A stretch of DNA of 64,000 bases. Source: Armadillidium nasatum. Lineage: Eukaryota; Arthropoda; Malacostraca; Isopoda; Armadillidiidae. A program made the translations under genes and the position numbers. The notes beneath the pieces are model-generated. The model had not been told where the DNA came from. It was given only the letters and a program-made list of their open reading frames with translations, and did not search any database. Positions within the stretch are counted from its first letter, which is position 1. Each line of letters begins with the position of its first letter. Below, in pieces: positions 1 to 32,764 of the stretch. The stretch covers positions 1 to 64,000 of the forward strand of contig SEYY01021174.1 of assembly GCA_009176605.1 (NCBI GenBank), read 5' to 3'.

Positions 1-58
1 TTTTTATATCCTTTACATAATTCATATTATTTTTTCATTTATACAAATATACCTTTCA

Positions 59-219
<161 letters not shown>

Positions 220-298
220 ACGCCACCACTCACGGGCAGAGCCCTTTTCAAGGAGGGGGCACACACACACAAGGACAAACTCACACAAGCACACACAC

Positions 299-2404
299 CT
301 AACGCTCAGCCCTCAGGTGGGCGCAGACGGAAGACTTGAAGAGTGGAAGATTAAATACAGTTGGAAAAATGGAAGATGGTAGAGAATTCCACAGAATAGA
401 GGTGGCTGGAAAGAAGGAGGTACCACAACGGGCTAGCCTGGGATTCCCTACGTCCACACAAAATTGGTGTGAAAGCAGGGCACCCCTCGTGCAACGAGGA
501 CGACGCAACGGTGGAGGAATGCGAGAGGCAAATTCCCTCGAGCACCTGCCATTGTAGTACCTGTAGAAAAGAGATAGCGCGCCAACGTCACGTCGCAGAG
601 ACAGAGGGTCAAGAGAGTTTGAAAGTAGGGGACAGTTTATTAATCTCATAGCTTTTGACTCAACCCTATCCAGAAGAGAGGAGGAGCCAGAGCCCCCCCA
701 AATGTGAGAACAGTACTCCATACAAGGGCGAATAAGACCCTTATATATCTGGAGTAACTGCTCAGAAGAAAAAAACTCTCGCAACCTGAACAGAACTCCC
801 AGCTTCTTAGAGGCAGCTTTAGCAACCATTGTGATATGTGGTTTCCAAGACAGTTTGTTGTTTATGTTTAGACCAAGAATGTTAATGTTATTTACAGGTG
901 AGACGGGAGAGCCATCGAAGAGGATAGGAAAGTTAGGAGGTGTTTTTGAGAGGGAGATGTAAAGAAGTTGAGTTTTTAAAGAGTTGAATTTCACAAGGTT
1001 GCTATGTCCCCACCGGGAAATTCCATCCAGATCGGCAAGAATAGAATCGGAAAGTTGAAGACGAGAAGCAAGTCTAGAAGCAAAAGAGGGAGCAGATTTG
1101 AAATGAGTAGAAGAATGAAGAGTTGAATCATCAGCATAAGAGTGAACAGAGTTAGAAGTGCAGTGGAGAAGATCGTTAATGAAAAGTAAGAATAAGGTTG
1201 GAGATAAAACAGAACCCTGAGGAACACCACAGTTGACAGAAAAGGAGGAAGAGGTCGCTCCATCTACAACTGCCGAAATGGAACGATCTGAGAGAAAACT
1301 AGACAAGAGTAAGCAAAGGGAAGGAGGAAACCCAAAGGAAGGGAGCTTAGAGAGCAGTGACGCATGCCATACCCGGTCGAAAGCCTTGGATATGTCAAGC
1401 GCCACCACACAAGACTCCCCGAAGTCCCTAAGGGCAGAAGACCATAGATCAGTAAGATAGGAAAGTATGTCACCAGTTGACCTCGAGCGACGAAAGCCAT
1501 ACTGGTGATCAGAGAGAAGAGAATGAGACTCCAAATGATCCAGGAAATGAGAGTTGAGGAGAGTTTCAAAAATTTTAGATAGAACACAAGTGAGAGCTAT
1601 AGGTCGATAGTTAGAAGGGTCAGAACGGCTACCTTTTTTCGGGATCGGCTGAACAAACGCACGCTTCCAGCATAGAGGAAAAGTATTAGTATTAAGGCAT
1701 AGAGAGTAGAGCTGAACGAGGACAGGGGCCAACTCGGAAGCACACTCCCTCAGAACACGAGGGGAAATGCCATCCGGGCCACTGGCCTTCCTGACGTTCA
1801 TAGATTTCAGGATCCCATGCACCCGATCATGAGTAATTATAGGTAGAGGCATGGGACACCTGAGAGGAGAAGGAGTAGGAGGAGGGATGCCAGAATCGAG
1901 CAGGGTGGAATTAGATGAAAAAAGGAGGCCGAAGAGATTAGCCTTTTCAGAAGGAGTATTAGCTACAGAACCATCAGAGCGAATAAGAGGAGGAAAGGCA
2001 GATTTACAGAAGTTGTTAGAGATATTTTTGACAAGAGGCCAGAAATTTTTATCAGTAGGAGAGCCATGGAGGTCAGCGCACTTCCTTTTAATGAAAGTAC
2101 GCTTAGTCCGTCGAAGAACATCCCTGCATCGATTCCGGGCTGAATGAAAATTAGCAAGAGTGATAGGAGAAGGAGAGTTTTTCCATTCACGATAAGCATT
2201 GTCTCTCTCCCGGAGGGCAAGAGAACAATTGCCATCGAACCATGGATTTTGAGGAGAAAAAGATTTAGTTGAAGATGGAATGAATCTGCCCATCCCTTCA
2301 AGGATTACTGCCCCTACCTTTTCAGCAGAGACAGAAGCATCCCCCGAGACAAAGCAAGATTCACTCCAATGATAGTTAGCAAAGAAGCGGCGCATTGCCC
2401 CCAA
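299..2404 (-). CDS. Reverse transcriptase of LINE A
   Basis: A 701-codon open stretch encoding the RT part of a LINE ORF2, which copies element RNA into DNA at the target nick. Visible in order: a linker with charged repeats; RT block [60 protein letters not shown] (first catalytic Asp); [15 protein letters not shown]; and [10 protein letters not shown], with the catalytic DD. The C-terminal tail ends with a conserved LWNSLPSSIF-type block and no RNase H. The frame continues past 2404 only in other frames, where endonuclease sequence is found, so this is the downstream part of a frameshifted ORF2 rather than a whole protein. The listed first Met is not the native start. Confidence 0.88.
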   Translation of the reverse strand: MGAMRRFFANYHWSESCFVSGDASVSAEKVGAVILEGMGRFIPSSTKSFSPQNPWFDGNCSLALRERDNAYREWKNSPSPITLANFHSARNRCRDVLRRTKRTFIKRKCADLHGSPTDKNFWPLVKNISNNFCKSAFPPLIRSDGSVANTPSEKANLFGLLFSSNSTLLDSGIPPPTPSPLRCPMPLPIITHDRVHGILKSMNVRKASGPDGISPRVLRECASELAPVLVQLYSLCLNTNTFPLCWKRAFVQPIPKKGSRSDPSNYRPIALTCVLSKIFETLLNSHFLDHLESHSLLSDHQYGFRRSRSTGDILSYLTDLWSSALRDFGESCVVALDISKAFDRVWHASLLSKLPSFGFPPSLCLLLSSFLSDRSISAVVDGATSSSFSVNCGVPQGSVLSPTLFLLFINDLLHCTSNSVHSYADDSTLHSSTHFKSAPSFASRLASRLQLSDSILADLDGISRWGHSNLVKFNSLKTQLLYISLSKTPPNFPILFDGSPVSPVNNINILGLNINNKLSWKPHITMVAKAASKKLGVLFRLREFFSSEQLLQIYKGLIRPCMEYCSHIWGGSGSSSLLDRVESKAMRLINCPLLSNSLDPLSLRRDVGALSLFYRYYNGRCSREFASRIPPPLRRPRCTRGALLSHQFCVDVGNPRLARCGTSFFPATSILWNSLPSSIFPTVFNLPLFKSSVCAHLRAER

Positions 2405-4272
<1,868 letters not shown>

Positions 4273-4324
4273 ATTTAAATAAAATAAAAATATAAATAAA
4301 AAAAAAATAAAAATATATAAAATA

Positions 4325-4542
<218 letters not shown>

Positions 4543-4592
4543 AAAGGCATAAAAATAAATATTTTTTACAATTTCTGCTAAACTAATTAATT

Positions 4593-4719
<127 letters not shown>

Positions 4720-4881
4720 AATATAATGTACAAATGTAAATTTTATCATTAGTTCAATAACAACTAATAGTTTTATATCAAAAGGAAATAGGATTTAAGG
4801 TTATGGTTATACCTACAGTATTAAAATTAAATAATATATTCATAAAGTTAGTATTTTTGTAAAAAGGTAGTAAAATTAGCA

Positions 4882-6049
<1,168 letters not shown>

Positions 6050-6085
6050 ATGAGAAATTGACTGATTTCTAGGAAATCTTATCTT

Positions 6086-6370
<285 letters not shown>

Positions 6371-6483
6371 ATGGAGCGATACCAAAATTTTTACCGATAC
6401 CGATACCAAGACTTTCAATTTCGCAGATACCGATACCAATAAATTAGCCGATGCCGATACCGATACTAATTTTTAACTGTTAA

Positions 6484-8215
<1,732 letters not shown>

Positions 8216-8285
8216 CAGCGGTTTCCAACCTTTTTTTCCTTCCGTACCCCTTCGTACGCACACAAAATTATCGCGAAATGACGTT
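8216..8285. mobile_element. hAT terminal fragment (possible)
   Basis: AGCGGTTTCCAACCTTTTTT followed by a CCGTACCCC segment resembles the CAGNGGTTCTCAAAC-type end of Charlie-like hAT elements. Only about 70 bp are seen and no partner end. Confidence 0.35.
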
Positions 8286-8483
8286 TCAAAATATTACGTA
8301 ATATTAATTAAAAATTACACCATTTAATTAAGCCAAAGGGATGAAAAAAATCTGGTATCGGTATGGTATCGGTCATTTTTTAGCCGATACCGATGCCGAT
8401 ACCTGAGAGCTCGATACCGATACTGGTATCGGAAAGTATGCCGATACTTGCCGATACCGATACCGATACTTCACTCCATCCCT

Positions 8484-8598
<115 letters not shown>

Positions 8599-8779
8599 AA
8601 CTAGGTCTGTTCCCCTTCCTGTCCTCACTCTCTACGCTTCTGCAGAACACTGTCTAGATATAATAGTATTATATAAAACAATTGTATAACATAAAACCTA
8701 AGCACTATCTATATGTAACATTAAAACAGTCTAATACTTTTGAAATTTTAAATTTAAAAATTTAAATTGAATTTTTAAA

Positions 8780-8990
8780 TTTATAGATAAATACGTTAAA
8801 AAGTTGGAAAGATGATAATGTTTATCAAAAAATTAGAAGAGAAGGACAAAAGTTGATTCCACCGAGATGGATATTGACTAAAAACTTTAAGGATGGTAAA
8901 AGTATATGCAAGGCAAGATGCTTTCAAGAAGAGAAAGGAGAACAAGTCACCCAATTTGTTTTTAATAAATGCACCAAAATAGTGTCACTG
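8780..8990 (+). mobile_element. Ty1/copia-type RT fragment (fossil)
   Basis: A short stretch reads like the start of a copia reverse transcriptase: a W-rich lead, IPPRWILTKNFKDGKSICKA, then a degenerate equivalent of the ARLVARGF block. No LTRs or other domains are nearby, so it is an old scrap. Confidence 0.5.
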
Positions 8991-9107
8991 CAAACAGTTG
9001 ATATATATTTTATTATGCGTTTAATTTTTGTGCCTGACCGCTGAATTTTTTCAGAATCTGAAATCCAATTCCAAAATATTTTGCTGATTCTTAAACTCCT
9101 GCTTGAG

Positions 9108-13335
<4,228 letters not shown>

Positions 13336-13521
13336 AAGACTTCCCTGTGATAATCCCACAATAGAAAAAAATAATAATAGTTGTGGTAAAACTCACGTTT
13401 GGTGTTGAATCCAAAATCGCGGTTGATGTTATACCTGCCTCTTCTGATGGCGGTATTGGTGATCTTAGATGGTTGTTGGATCGTCTTCTTAGAACGGTGT
13501 TGAAAATTATACTGCTATCTG

Positions 13522-13647
<126 letters not shown>

Positions 13648-13829
13648 TAATGAAGATCAGATTCTTGTATTACCCTATATGAAATCTTGAACCAAATATT
13701 AAGGAAGTCATATTTCTAATATATAAACTACTTTAAAGTTTTTTAATACAGTAAGAAGGAACTAATATATCTGTTATATCATTATGTATCAAAAAATGAC
13801 AAAATAAAACAAATAAAAAAAAAAAAAAA

Positions 13830-14082
<253 letters not shown>

Positions 14083-15253
14083 ACCGACCGGGGCTGGAAT
14101 TTGGCCGGGGCCGGGGTCACCCAAATTTGGCCGGGGTCACCCAAATTTGGCCGGGGCCGGGGTTCTGGTCGGGGTTGCCTAAAATTTGTAAAGAGGTCAA
14201 ATGCACTGAAATTTTACTTCAAAAAAATTAGATATATAACTTAATTGAGGTTTATTTAATTTAGGAAAGGCATAGAATAGCCAAAATTCACTTAAATTAA
14301 TGATTATACGGATTTTCTACGAAAAAATTCAGAAAAATACAGATTTTGTATAACAAAAAGTACAAAAAAAAAAAAAAAAAATTTTTTTTTTTTTTTGTTT
14401 TTGATTCATAATTGTGATTCAACAGCTTTATCGACGTAAGACCCTAATGTAAAGTTTGAAAAAATGTAAGATATAAAATTATCAATATAACCTGTATTTA
14501 TACATATCATTGTTATTTATTGCTATATATCAAACTTGTATCAATTAGCTACATTATTTCAAAATTATTATTTTGTTTATACTTCAGTCAACATAGTTAA
14601 AAGATAAGCTTCAGCAGTATGGGAGTATTTTACAATTTCAAGACAGGCTCGAAATAGCAAAATGTAACATCTGCAGCCAGGAAATTAGAAGAGGATCTCC
14701 AGGTGCTACAAGTAAAAAAATTTCAAGTAAGTCTTATGGGGCATCTAAAAACAAAACACAAAGAGGAACATTCACTTTTAGAAAAGGATCGGTCAAAAGA
14801 AACAGAAAAAAGAAAATTTTAAAAAAGCAGGAAGAAAAATCTTAATTTTCTTATATTTTGTTTAAATATTTTTTATTATTATTTGACTGATTAAGCTGAA
14901 ATTTTCAGGGTATATGCATTTTGTCCCGAAGTTCTGAGTTGATTTCGATCATTTTTCTGAACATAAAACGGTTTGAAAGTTATTTGGACCCAAAGTTGAA
15001 AAAAATGAATAGCGTGGTCAAACCACTGGTCCACATGGGCTGAAAATTTAACTGAATAATCTTAGCCCCAATTTTTTAGCATTGGTGAGAACAGATTTTT
15101 GATTTCACGTCTAGAAAAAAAGTTATAAGCACTGGAAATTTTTTTTGGCAAAAATCGTACCCTTTTTTTAAAAAAAAATTATTAAAAAAAAAAAACGCTA
15201 CCTACTAATTTCTTTATTTTTGGACATTGTTTTGTGGAGGGACAGGGCAACAT

Positions 15254-17061
<1,808 letters not shown>

Positions 17062-17232
17062 TCGGCTGAAAATTAAAAAAAAAAAAAAAATGAAATTGGA
17101 TTGTCCCCTCAAGTATAATTTCCCATTTTAACCCCGGCTGGCAAACCCCGGTTTTCCCTGATTTTTAGCCGGGGCTGGGGCCGGGGTCAGAAAAATGGCC
17201 GGGGTTCCCCGGGGCCGGGGCCCCGGTCGGTT

Positions 17233-19115
<1,883 letters not shown>

Positions 19116-19154
19116 CGTGTATTCTAAGTGTGGCATAAATAAAAATATATATAT

Positions 19155-20640
<1,486 letters not shown>

Positions 20641-20735
20641 TGCGAGTGCTATTTTGGATTACGAAAAGAGCAAATGCAACGGGCACACAACAAGAACTTT
20701 TTCAATAGTTCAAGGTTAAAGAAAACACTGAGAAT

Positions 20736-20901
<166 letters not shown>

Positions 20902-20971
20902 AAAAATAAATTGTAAAATTTTAAAATAGCTTACATTTTATTTATTCAAATTTTAGAAATTAGAATAATCT

Positions 20972-21016
<45 letters not shown>

Positions 21017-21019
21017 TTG

Positions 21020-21642
21020 CTGCTGCTGCTGCTTTTACATGGCCCAATAAAGATTTGGTTTCAAAATTTTTACTTGGGCCACCCCGAGATCCTATTTAAA
21101 TTTCATGAGTGCACATTATACATTTAGCAAATGTGCCTATCGTGAAACATTGTAAATTACTCCCATACTGCTGAAGCTTACATTCTAAACAAAGTTATTG
21201 ATAATAAAAAGTAACTAATAATTTTGAAATAATTTACCTAAATGCTACAATTTTGATACATAACAATAAAATAACCAAGATATTCGTAAATACAGATTAT
21301 AATTGATAATTTCGTATCTTACATATTTTTAAACTTTACCTTAGGGTCTTACTTAGGCTGTTGTATCACTTTTATGAATCGGAAAAAAAAAAAGTCATTT
21401 TTTTTATAGTTATTATAAAAAAAAACATTTTCTAAAATTTTTAGGGAGTACATACATTTAATCATTCTTTTAAGTTAATATTGGTTATTCTACTCCTTTC
21501 TTAAAATTAAATTAACCTCAATTAAATTTACATTTATTTTTATTAACTAAATTTCAGTGCTAATAACCTCATTACAAATTTTAGGCAAGACCGACCAGAT
21601 CCTAGCCACGACAAATTCTAGCTTCAGTCAGTCCATTTCTAC
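21020..21642 (-). mobile_element. BED-finger hAT-like element, 5' part (copy 4)
   Basis: The reverse complement begins TAGAAATGGACTGACTGAAG at 21642, a mutated family end. It follows copy 1/2 through the BED-finger region (AAGCTTCAGCAGTATGGGAG at about 21180-21160) and stops at a GCT triplet run and a long T-run near 21020. Very diverged. Confidence 0.65.
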
Positions 21643-26175
<4,533 letters not shown>

Positions 26176-26345
26176 GGAACACACTCCATTTATCTGTTTT
26201 CCCAACTTTCTTTGACTTGCATACTTCCACATGCCGTGTATCTGAACATGTTGGCCTCCTTCAATTTTGATATGATTTCTCCAGCTCCGGTGGAATTTGG
26301 TATGCCTCCAGCATTCACCAAGCGAAGGAGATATATTAAAAAAAA
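26176..26345 (+). mobile_element. LINE 3' tail fragment of the B-F family
   Basis: The plus strand matches the last 150 bp of copies C and F: CCAACTTTCTTTGACTTGCA, CCGTGTATCTGAACATGTTG, GGTGGAATTTGGTATGCCTC. It ends GGAGATATATTAAAAAAA. Strongly diverged; no long TA array follows. Confidence 0.7.
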
Positions 26346-26384
26346 AAGGAAATAAAATTATAATTATATTTTTATTTCTAACAT

Positions 26385-26754
26385 TTTTAAAATTTATCTT
26401 AGGGTCTAACTTAGGTAAACATGTAAATCCCTATTTTGAGTCGGAAAAATATATTCCAAACTTTTTTTCCTTTTTTTAAACTTTCATTATACAAAACATG
26501 TACATTTCAGAATTTTTTTTTTAGAAAATCCATATAATCATTCATTTAAGTGAATATTGGCTATTCTACTCCTCCCATTTAATTAAATAAACATCAATTA
26601 CATTTATATCTAATTTTTGTAACCTAAAATTTAAGTGCTTTTGACGACTTTACGTCATTTCAATTTTTTTGTATCCCCAAGCAGATCCCCAGCAACATAC
26701 AAATTTGATTAACCGGTGCACCAGCCCATGCAAAATTTCAGTCCCAGTCCGTCC
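26385..26754 (-). mobile_element. BED-finger hAT-like element, 5' end fragment (copy 5)
   Basis: The reverse complement starts TAGGGACGGACTGGGACTGA at 26754 and follows the family leader (GAGTAGAATAGCCAATATTC). It lies head-to-head with copy 3, which begins immediately to the right. Confidence 0.65.
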
Positions 26755-26989
26755 CTAGTCTATACCCAAATAAGGGATACACAATGTCTCATGATAGGCT
26801 CGAAATAGCAAAATGTAACATCTGCAGTCAGTAGATTAGAAGAGGACCTCTGGGTGCCACAAATAAAAATTTTCAACAAAATCTTTATAGGGCATCTAAA
26901 ATCAAAACACAAAGATGAATATTCACTAGTAAAAAATGAGTTATCAAAAGAAACAGGAAAAAAAAAAAAAAAAAAAAAAAAAAACCAGG

Positions 26990-27042
<53 letters not shown>

Positions 27043-28425
27043 TATTTGAATTAGCTGAAATTTTCAGGGTATATACAATCCTTCCCAAAGTTCTGAGTTT
27101 ATTTTCAGCATTTTTCTGAGTACTATAACGGTTTGAAGTTATTTGTACCCAATGTTGAAAAAAAATAAATAGCTGCGTCAAACCACTGATCCACATGAGC
27201 TGAAAATGTAACCAAATAATCTTAACTCCAATTACTTGCATTGGTGGAAAAATGAAAAATAGTTATAAGCACTTGATTTTTTTTTTTTGCAAAAATCTTA
27301 CCCTTCCTGAGCAAAAAAAAAAGTCATTATTTAATTTTTTTATAATGTTTAGAGGAGGGAGAAGTCAACAACTTTTATTTAGAGCATTATAAAATGCTAT
27401 TTGTTTGAAGCAATATATAGCCTCTCAAACTATAGGAATTTTTGAAATTTGGTCAAAGGATCTTTTTGAAGGCTATATCTTGAAACCAACAAATTGAATT
27501 GAATAAAGTAAAGAGAGAAATTTGTAGCCACATCCCTACTCTATATACCCACAAAAAATAAATGTTACACTTGTTGTATTTTTTAAAAAATTGTTGTCTG
27601 AAAATTGTTTTTTTTTCTTTTTTGATAGTTGGTCAGGTTTCACTTTATGACATTTTTATATAACTATGGTAGCAAAGGTCTATTAGAAGCTTTTGTAGCC
27701 CATAGAATTCTAAATATAAAGTCCAAATTTCAGGTTATTCCAAAAAGTAGTTTTGCCCTGCCATTCATTTGAATAAGGGGTCAAATTTCCAAAAAAAAAA
27801 ACAAAAAAAAAAATTATACTCAGAAAATTGTTAAAAATTGATTTTTTCCACAAGGAAAAAACAATTTACACAGAATATTTCATAATTGACTTTTTGAAGG
27901 CTATATTTTGAAACCAACAAATTGAATTGAATAAAGTAAAGAGAGAAATTTGTAGCCACATCCCTACTCTATATACCCACAAAAAATAAATGTTACACTT
28001 GTTGTATTTTTTAAAAAAACTTTTTTTCTTTTTTGATAGTTGGTCAGGTTTCACTTTATGACATTTTTTATATACCTATGGTAGCAAAGGTCTATTAGAA
28101 GCTTTTGTAGCCCATAGAATTCTAAATATAAAGTCCAAATTTCAGGTTATTCCAAAAAGTGGTTTTGCCCTGCCATTCATTTGCATAAGAGGTCAAATTT
28201 CAAAAAAAAAAAAAAAAAAAAAAAAATTATACTCAGAAAAATGTTAAAAATTGATTTTTCTCACTATGAAAAAACAATTTACACAGAATATTTCATAATT
28301 GACTGAAAGAAAAAAAAAAAAAAAAAAATTTGTTCTTGGAGTACCCTTAAGTATAATTTGCCATTTTTAACCCCTGTTTTAACTGATTTTTAACCAGGGT
28401 CAGGTCTGGGGTCACAGTCGGTTTG
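26755..28425 (+). mobile_element. BED-finger hAT-like element, copy 3 (5' end lost)
   Basis: Begins at the BED-finger region (GATAGGCTCGAAATAGCAAA) and runs to a mutated right end (GGGTCACAGTCGGTTTG) next to (TA)n. It contains an internal tandem duplication (27462-28305) and long A/T runs. No coding capacity. Confidence 0.7.
27462..28305. repeat. Tandem duplication, two copies of about 428 bp
   Basis: CTTTTTGAAGGCTATAT...CATAATTGA occurs at 27462 and again from 27890, nearly identical apart from small indels and A-run length. It is a duplication within hAT copy 3, absent from copy 2. Confidence 0.9.
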
Positions 28426-28428
28426 TTT

Positions 28429-28538
<110 letters not shown>

Positions 28539-28976
28539 CAATTACTTTTTCATTGAAATCTGGTATTTAAAAGACCATTTCTCTCTTTATTGAACGCATC
28601 GTTAATGCATTCAATCTCTTGTTGCATATGGTACTACATAAAAAAGTTTTCTTCCACAAGAAAAGAAACACAACCACCCTGAACATCGTCCTAAAAAAAA
28701 ATTTTAGTTTGTTTATTTATTTATTTTTATTTTTATATTTTTAATGGTCGTCAGGCAGCATCGGCCTATTGACCATGGCTTCTATCTTCTTTCTTCTTCC
28801 ATAGTTGAAACTTGATCGAAAAAATTCAGCTTTTAATCAAAATGCATATTTTACTCTATTACTTCTCAATTATTAGATGTCTCATTTAATAATAAACGAA
28901 ATCGTATTTGAAAAGAAAATAAAAAAATAAACAATTAGTCATTTTCACACACAAGTTCACACTTTGATAGAATTAT

Positions 28977-31900
28977 CTATATCCTGTATAAATTACCAGT
29001 CTGTCTTAAAAATTGCTGGATATACTGCCATGCTTGCTGTTTGCCTATTGGAGGTACATTATTCAGTGCCAACAAAGTTGTGACATTAATGAGTGAAACT
29101 CCTAAAGTCCTCAGCCTGCTAAAGAGCAGATTCCTAGCCACCATGTACTGTGGGCAATGTAACAAGAAATGTTCAACTGTTTCTGTAGGGAATGCACAGT
29201 GAGGACATGAAGGCGATTGAGCCATTTTAAACTTGTATATGTGAGCCTTGAGACCTGTGTGACCTATTCTCAATCTAAACATTGCTGTTTCTAGCCTACG
29301 ATTATTTGCTGGGAATGAGACACAATTATCATCCAAGTAGAACTGTCCCAAAGGATGTAAACTAAGAAAATCATTATTTTCTCTCCTAATTTCCTGCTGA
29401 AGGGCACTTCCTGCACATGTTAAGATCTCTTTATTCTCCATCGGAAAAATACAGATTGTTTCAAAATTATGACCCAGCTTTGCTGCAGCATCAACAATTT
29501 CATTATCCAGGATACCTACATGAGAAGGTAACCAAAGAAAATGAATCAACCATCTTTGATCCAAAGCTAACTGTTGGAAACATTCCTGTATTTTGGTATG
29601 TATTTTCTTGTAACCATGATGAATTTTTGATTTAATAACATGAATAGAAGACATGGAATCAGTACAAATAACAACCTTTTGAGGGGGAAGTGCCTGAATA
29701 ATAAAAGACAATGCCTTATAAATAGCAAAAAGTTCAGCAAACAATACTGTATGAGATTCCTCCAGCTTCCATGCAGTTGTGATGTTCAGTGTTGGAAAAT
29801 ACATAGCAGAAGAGGTTGAGTTCACTGGCTGAGAAATCTTTGACCCATCAGTATACACTTGCAGGAAGGAGCCATATGTCCTGTTGATCCGCTCACTATA
29901 TAGACCTAAAGCCATTTTAGGAGTATCCCCCTTATGCCATTGAGTTGATATTTCTGTGTCATATATTATCTGATTCTGAAAATAAGGAGGTAGTACAGAA
30001 ATGTTGAGCATGGGGACCACATCAGGAAGGGAAGGAAACATTCCTTGAGATGCTCTGTATGCCCTGTGTATAAATGAGCTGGAATGTAAACTACTAGAGT
30101 TCAAGATAAACTGTTGATATAAATAATGCATGTAAGAACTCTCAGGTGCTGTCGAAATATTAATAAATTTGGATATTAACAATTTCCTCCTCCTTTGTGC
30201 CAGTGATGGAATACCTGATTCAATCTGTAAAGCTGGTATGGGAGAAGATTTAAAAACCCCAAGTGCAATTCGCAGAGCAGTATTTTGTATGGTATCAAGT
30301 TGTCGAAGTTTGGTGAGAGACCCGGATCCATACAAAACACTACCATAATCAATCTTACTCCGAATATAACTAGTATAGAGATGTAATAAAGACGTTGTTG
30401 AAGCACCCCAAGAGGTGCCTGCAACCCTTCGCATGATATTTAGTCGTTTTGAGCAATTATCTAATAGATAAGCGATATGATTTTTCCATGTTAAACGTGG
30501 AGCGTCAAAAAATAGCCCAAGAAATTTAAAATTACTTCTCTGAGGAACAATCTGGCTATCTATAGTTATAGAAGGAATAAAAGGGATCCTCTTTTTTGTG
30601 AAGCAAATCAAGGAGCTTTTACTTGGATTGATCTGTAAACCCCACTGTTTAGTCCAATGGTGCAGAGAGTCTGCTACTTTCTGCATCTCCAATTGTGCTT
30701 TATGTAGATCTGAAGATGTAGCATACAACACAATATCATCAGCATATGCTAGAATATTTGGAGACACCTTAGCAAGGTCGGATATCAAAATAGAGAATAA
30801 AGTAGGACTGAGGACTGAGCCTTGTGGGACTCCACAAGTGATTTTGGAAGGAGTTGACAGTGTACCATGTACAGAGACAGAGAATTCCCTCTCCACTAAA
30901 AAGTTTTGTAACCATTTCAGTGGAGTACCCTTAATTTGTGCCTTAGCCATTTTATATAATATTCCAATATGAGAAGAAGAATCAAAAGCAGATTTAAGAT
31001 CTATAGACAGAATTAGTGCATACTGTTTTTTGTGATATGCACCATGAATGATATTTTCCAAATGAATTAGACAATCAATGGTTGACATACCAGGGCGAAA
31101 GCCATATTGACTATTCAACTGGAAACCATGCTTCTTCCAACCACCAAACCAATCTTCCATTCACCATCTTCTCCATTAACTTTCCTGGGCAAGGGAGCAA
31201 GTTAATGGCCCTGTAGCTCTCTGGTTGGGTGTCATCTTTGGCTGGTTTTATGAATGGAAGTATAACAGATTTCTTCCAGGGTTTTGGGATAAATGCCATT
31301 CAGCCAGCTGTTATTATACAGTTGAAGTAAGTTTCTGAGAGAATCTTCATTCAAATGACTCAAAAATTCATTAGGTATATAATCGAGTCCCATTGCTTTA
31401 TTATGTTTTAATGAGTGAATCGCTACGTTTAGCTCATCCAAAAGAAATGAGTGTGCCATGCCATCATTAGATGAGTCACTATCAATCGCATTCTGTATTT
31501 TCAATTTATAATCTCCTCTGTTCTCTAGAGGGTCTGGGATAGAAAAGATTTTCCGATAATGAAGTGCAAATACTTCCGCTTTAGTATGAGCATCAACAAG
31601 TACCCCACCATCAACTGTCAGAGGAAAATTCTGAGGGATGTATGTTCCAGACATCTTCCTTATAACTGACCATGCTTCCTTTGCAGATGTGGAAAAATTG
31701 AATTTACTTGTGAGTTGTCTCCATGAATCCCTTTTTTGTTTGATAATAATATGTCTGCAAGAAGCTGCCTTTTTCCTATAATCAATGCAGTTGGTGACAG
31801 TTGGGTGAGATCTCCATTTATTAAAAGCAGCATTTCTAACTTTAACTGCTTGTTTGCAGCTCTCATTCCACCAGAAATGTCTAGGCTTTGTGCCAAATTT

Positions 31901-32764
31901 ACCTGAAGATAATGTGAAGTATCTGGAGGCAGATGTTTTCATTGTATTGTTAAGGAAGTCTACTGACTCCTCCAAAGATCTATTATCATCCAATATAAAG
32001 TTTGTATTACAAGAAAATTCATTCCAAATAAGAGCATCCTCAGATAATCTCCACCTTGGCCTTGCTGTGAAACTTTCAAATGATTGCTTCTGAGGGAAAG
32101 TTAGTATTACAGGTAAATGATCACTCCCCAAATATGATTCTGAATGGAACATTAAATCTTGAAAAGTAGGTGAGCCAATTACTAAATCTAAGGTAGAAGA
32201 TAAGGCATTATAAGGATTAATCCGTGTAGGCATAACAGGGGGAGTGAGTAAGTTAAGATTTGTTGAGTTTGTAAGAAAATTATATAAGGCAAGTCCTGTT
32301 TTGTTCACTGCTGACTTTGGAAGTCCTGGTTCCCAATTTTGATGATGTGCATTTAAATCTCCAACAAACAACAAAGGGGGGCATAGCTGACTTGTATAAT
32401 GGTCAAATTCTATAGTAGAGACATCCTTGCAAGGGTTATAGCAAAGTAGGAAATGAGTCCACCCCCTGAGAAGACTCACCTTAATTGCTAAAGTTTCCAA
32501 TTTACCATTGGGAAAGGACCGTAGATCCACCTTTCTAAAATGGAGGGATTGATGAATTAAGATAAGGAGACCCCCACCACTTCCTTCCTTTCTATCCCAC
32601 CTAACAATATTATATCCCCTGAATCTAGGCTGTATGGAAGGTTTAAGCCAAGTCTCAGATATTCCCAATAATAAAGGCTGGTGTACATATAGAAAATGCT
32701 TTAAATCAGGTAATTTCTTTAAAATAGATCTAGCATTCCATAAAATAATAGAATTATTGGCCAT
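28977..32764 (-). pseudogene. LINE ORF2: endonuclease-RT-RNase H, two frameshifts
   Basis: ATG at 32764 (MANNSIILWNARSILKKLPD). The endonuclease has ILWNARSI, LLGISETWLKP, VGDLNAHHQNWEP and LGSDHLPVI. RT has [31 protein letters not shown] and AYADDIVLYA. RNase H is complete by motif: VYTDGSK, FAELFAIYKAL, CTDSMSSIH and LPSHVGILDNEIVDAAAK. A C-terminal CPHCAFPTETVEHFLLHC motif ends the protein at about 28977. Two single-base frame changes, near 31275 and near 31145, interrupt RT. The first occurs where one frame reads GIYPK and the next FIPKPWKK; the second where LVWWLEEAWF changes to DWFGGWKKHGF. Expected length about 1260 residues. It performs target-primed reverse transcription in related LINEs. 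Confidence 0.9.

Noticed and set aside
26176-26345. SINE with an A-tail
   Set aside because: The sequence matches the 3' end of the B-F LINE family and has no pol III boxes, so it is a LINE tail.
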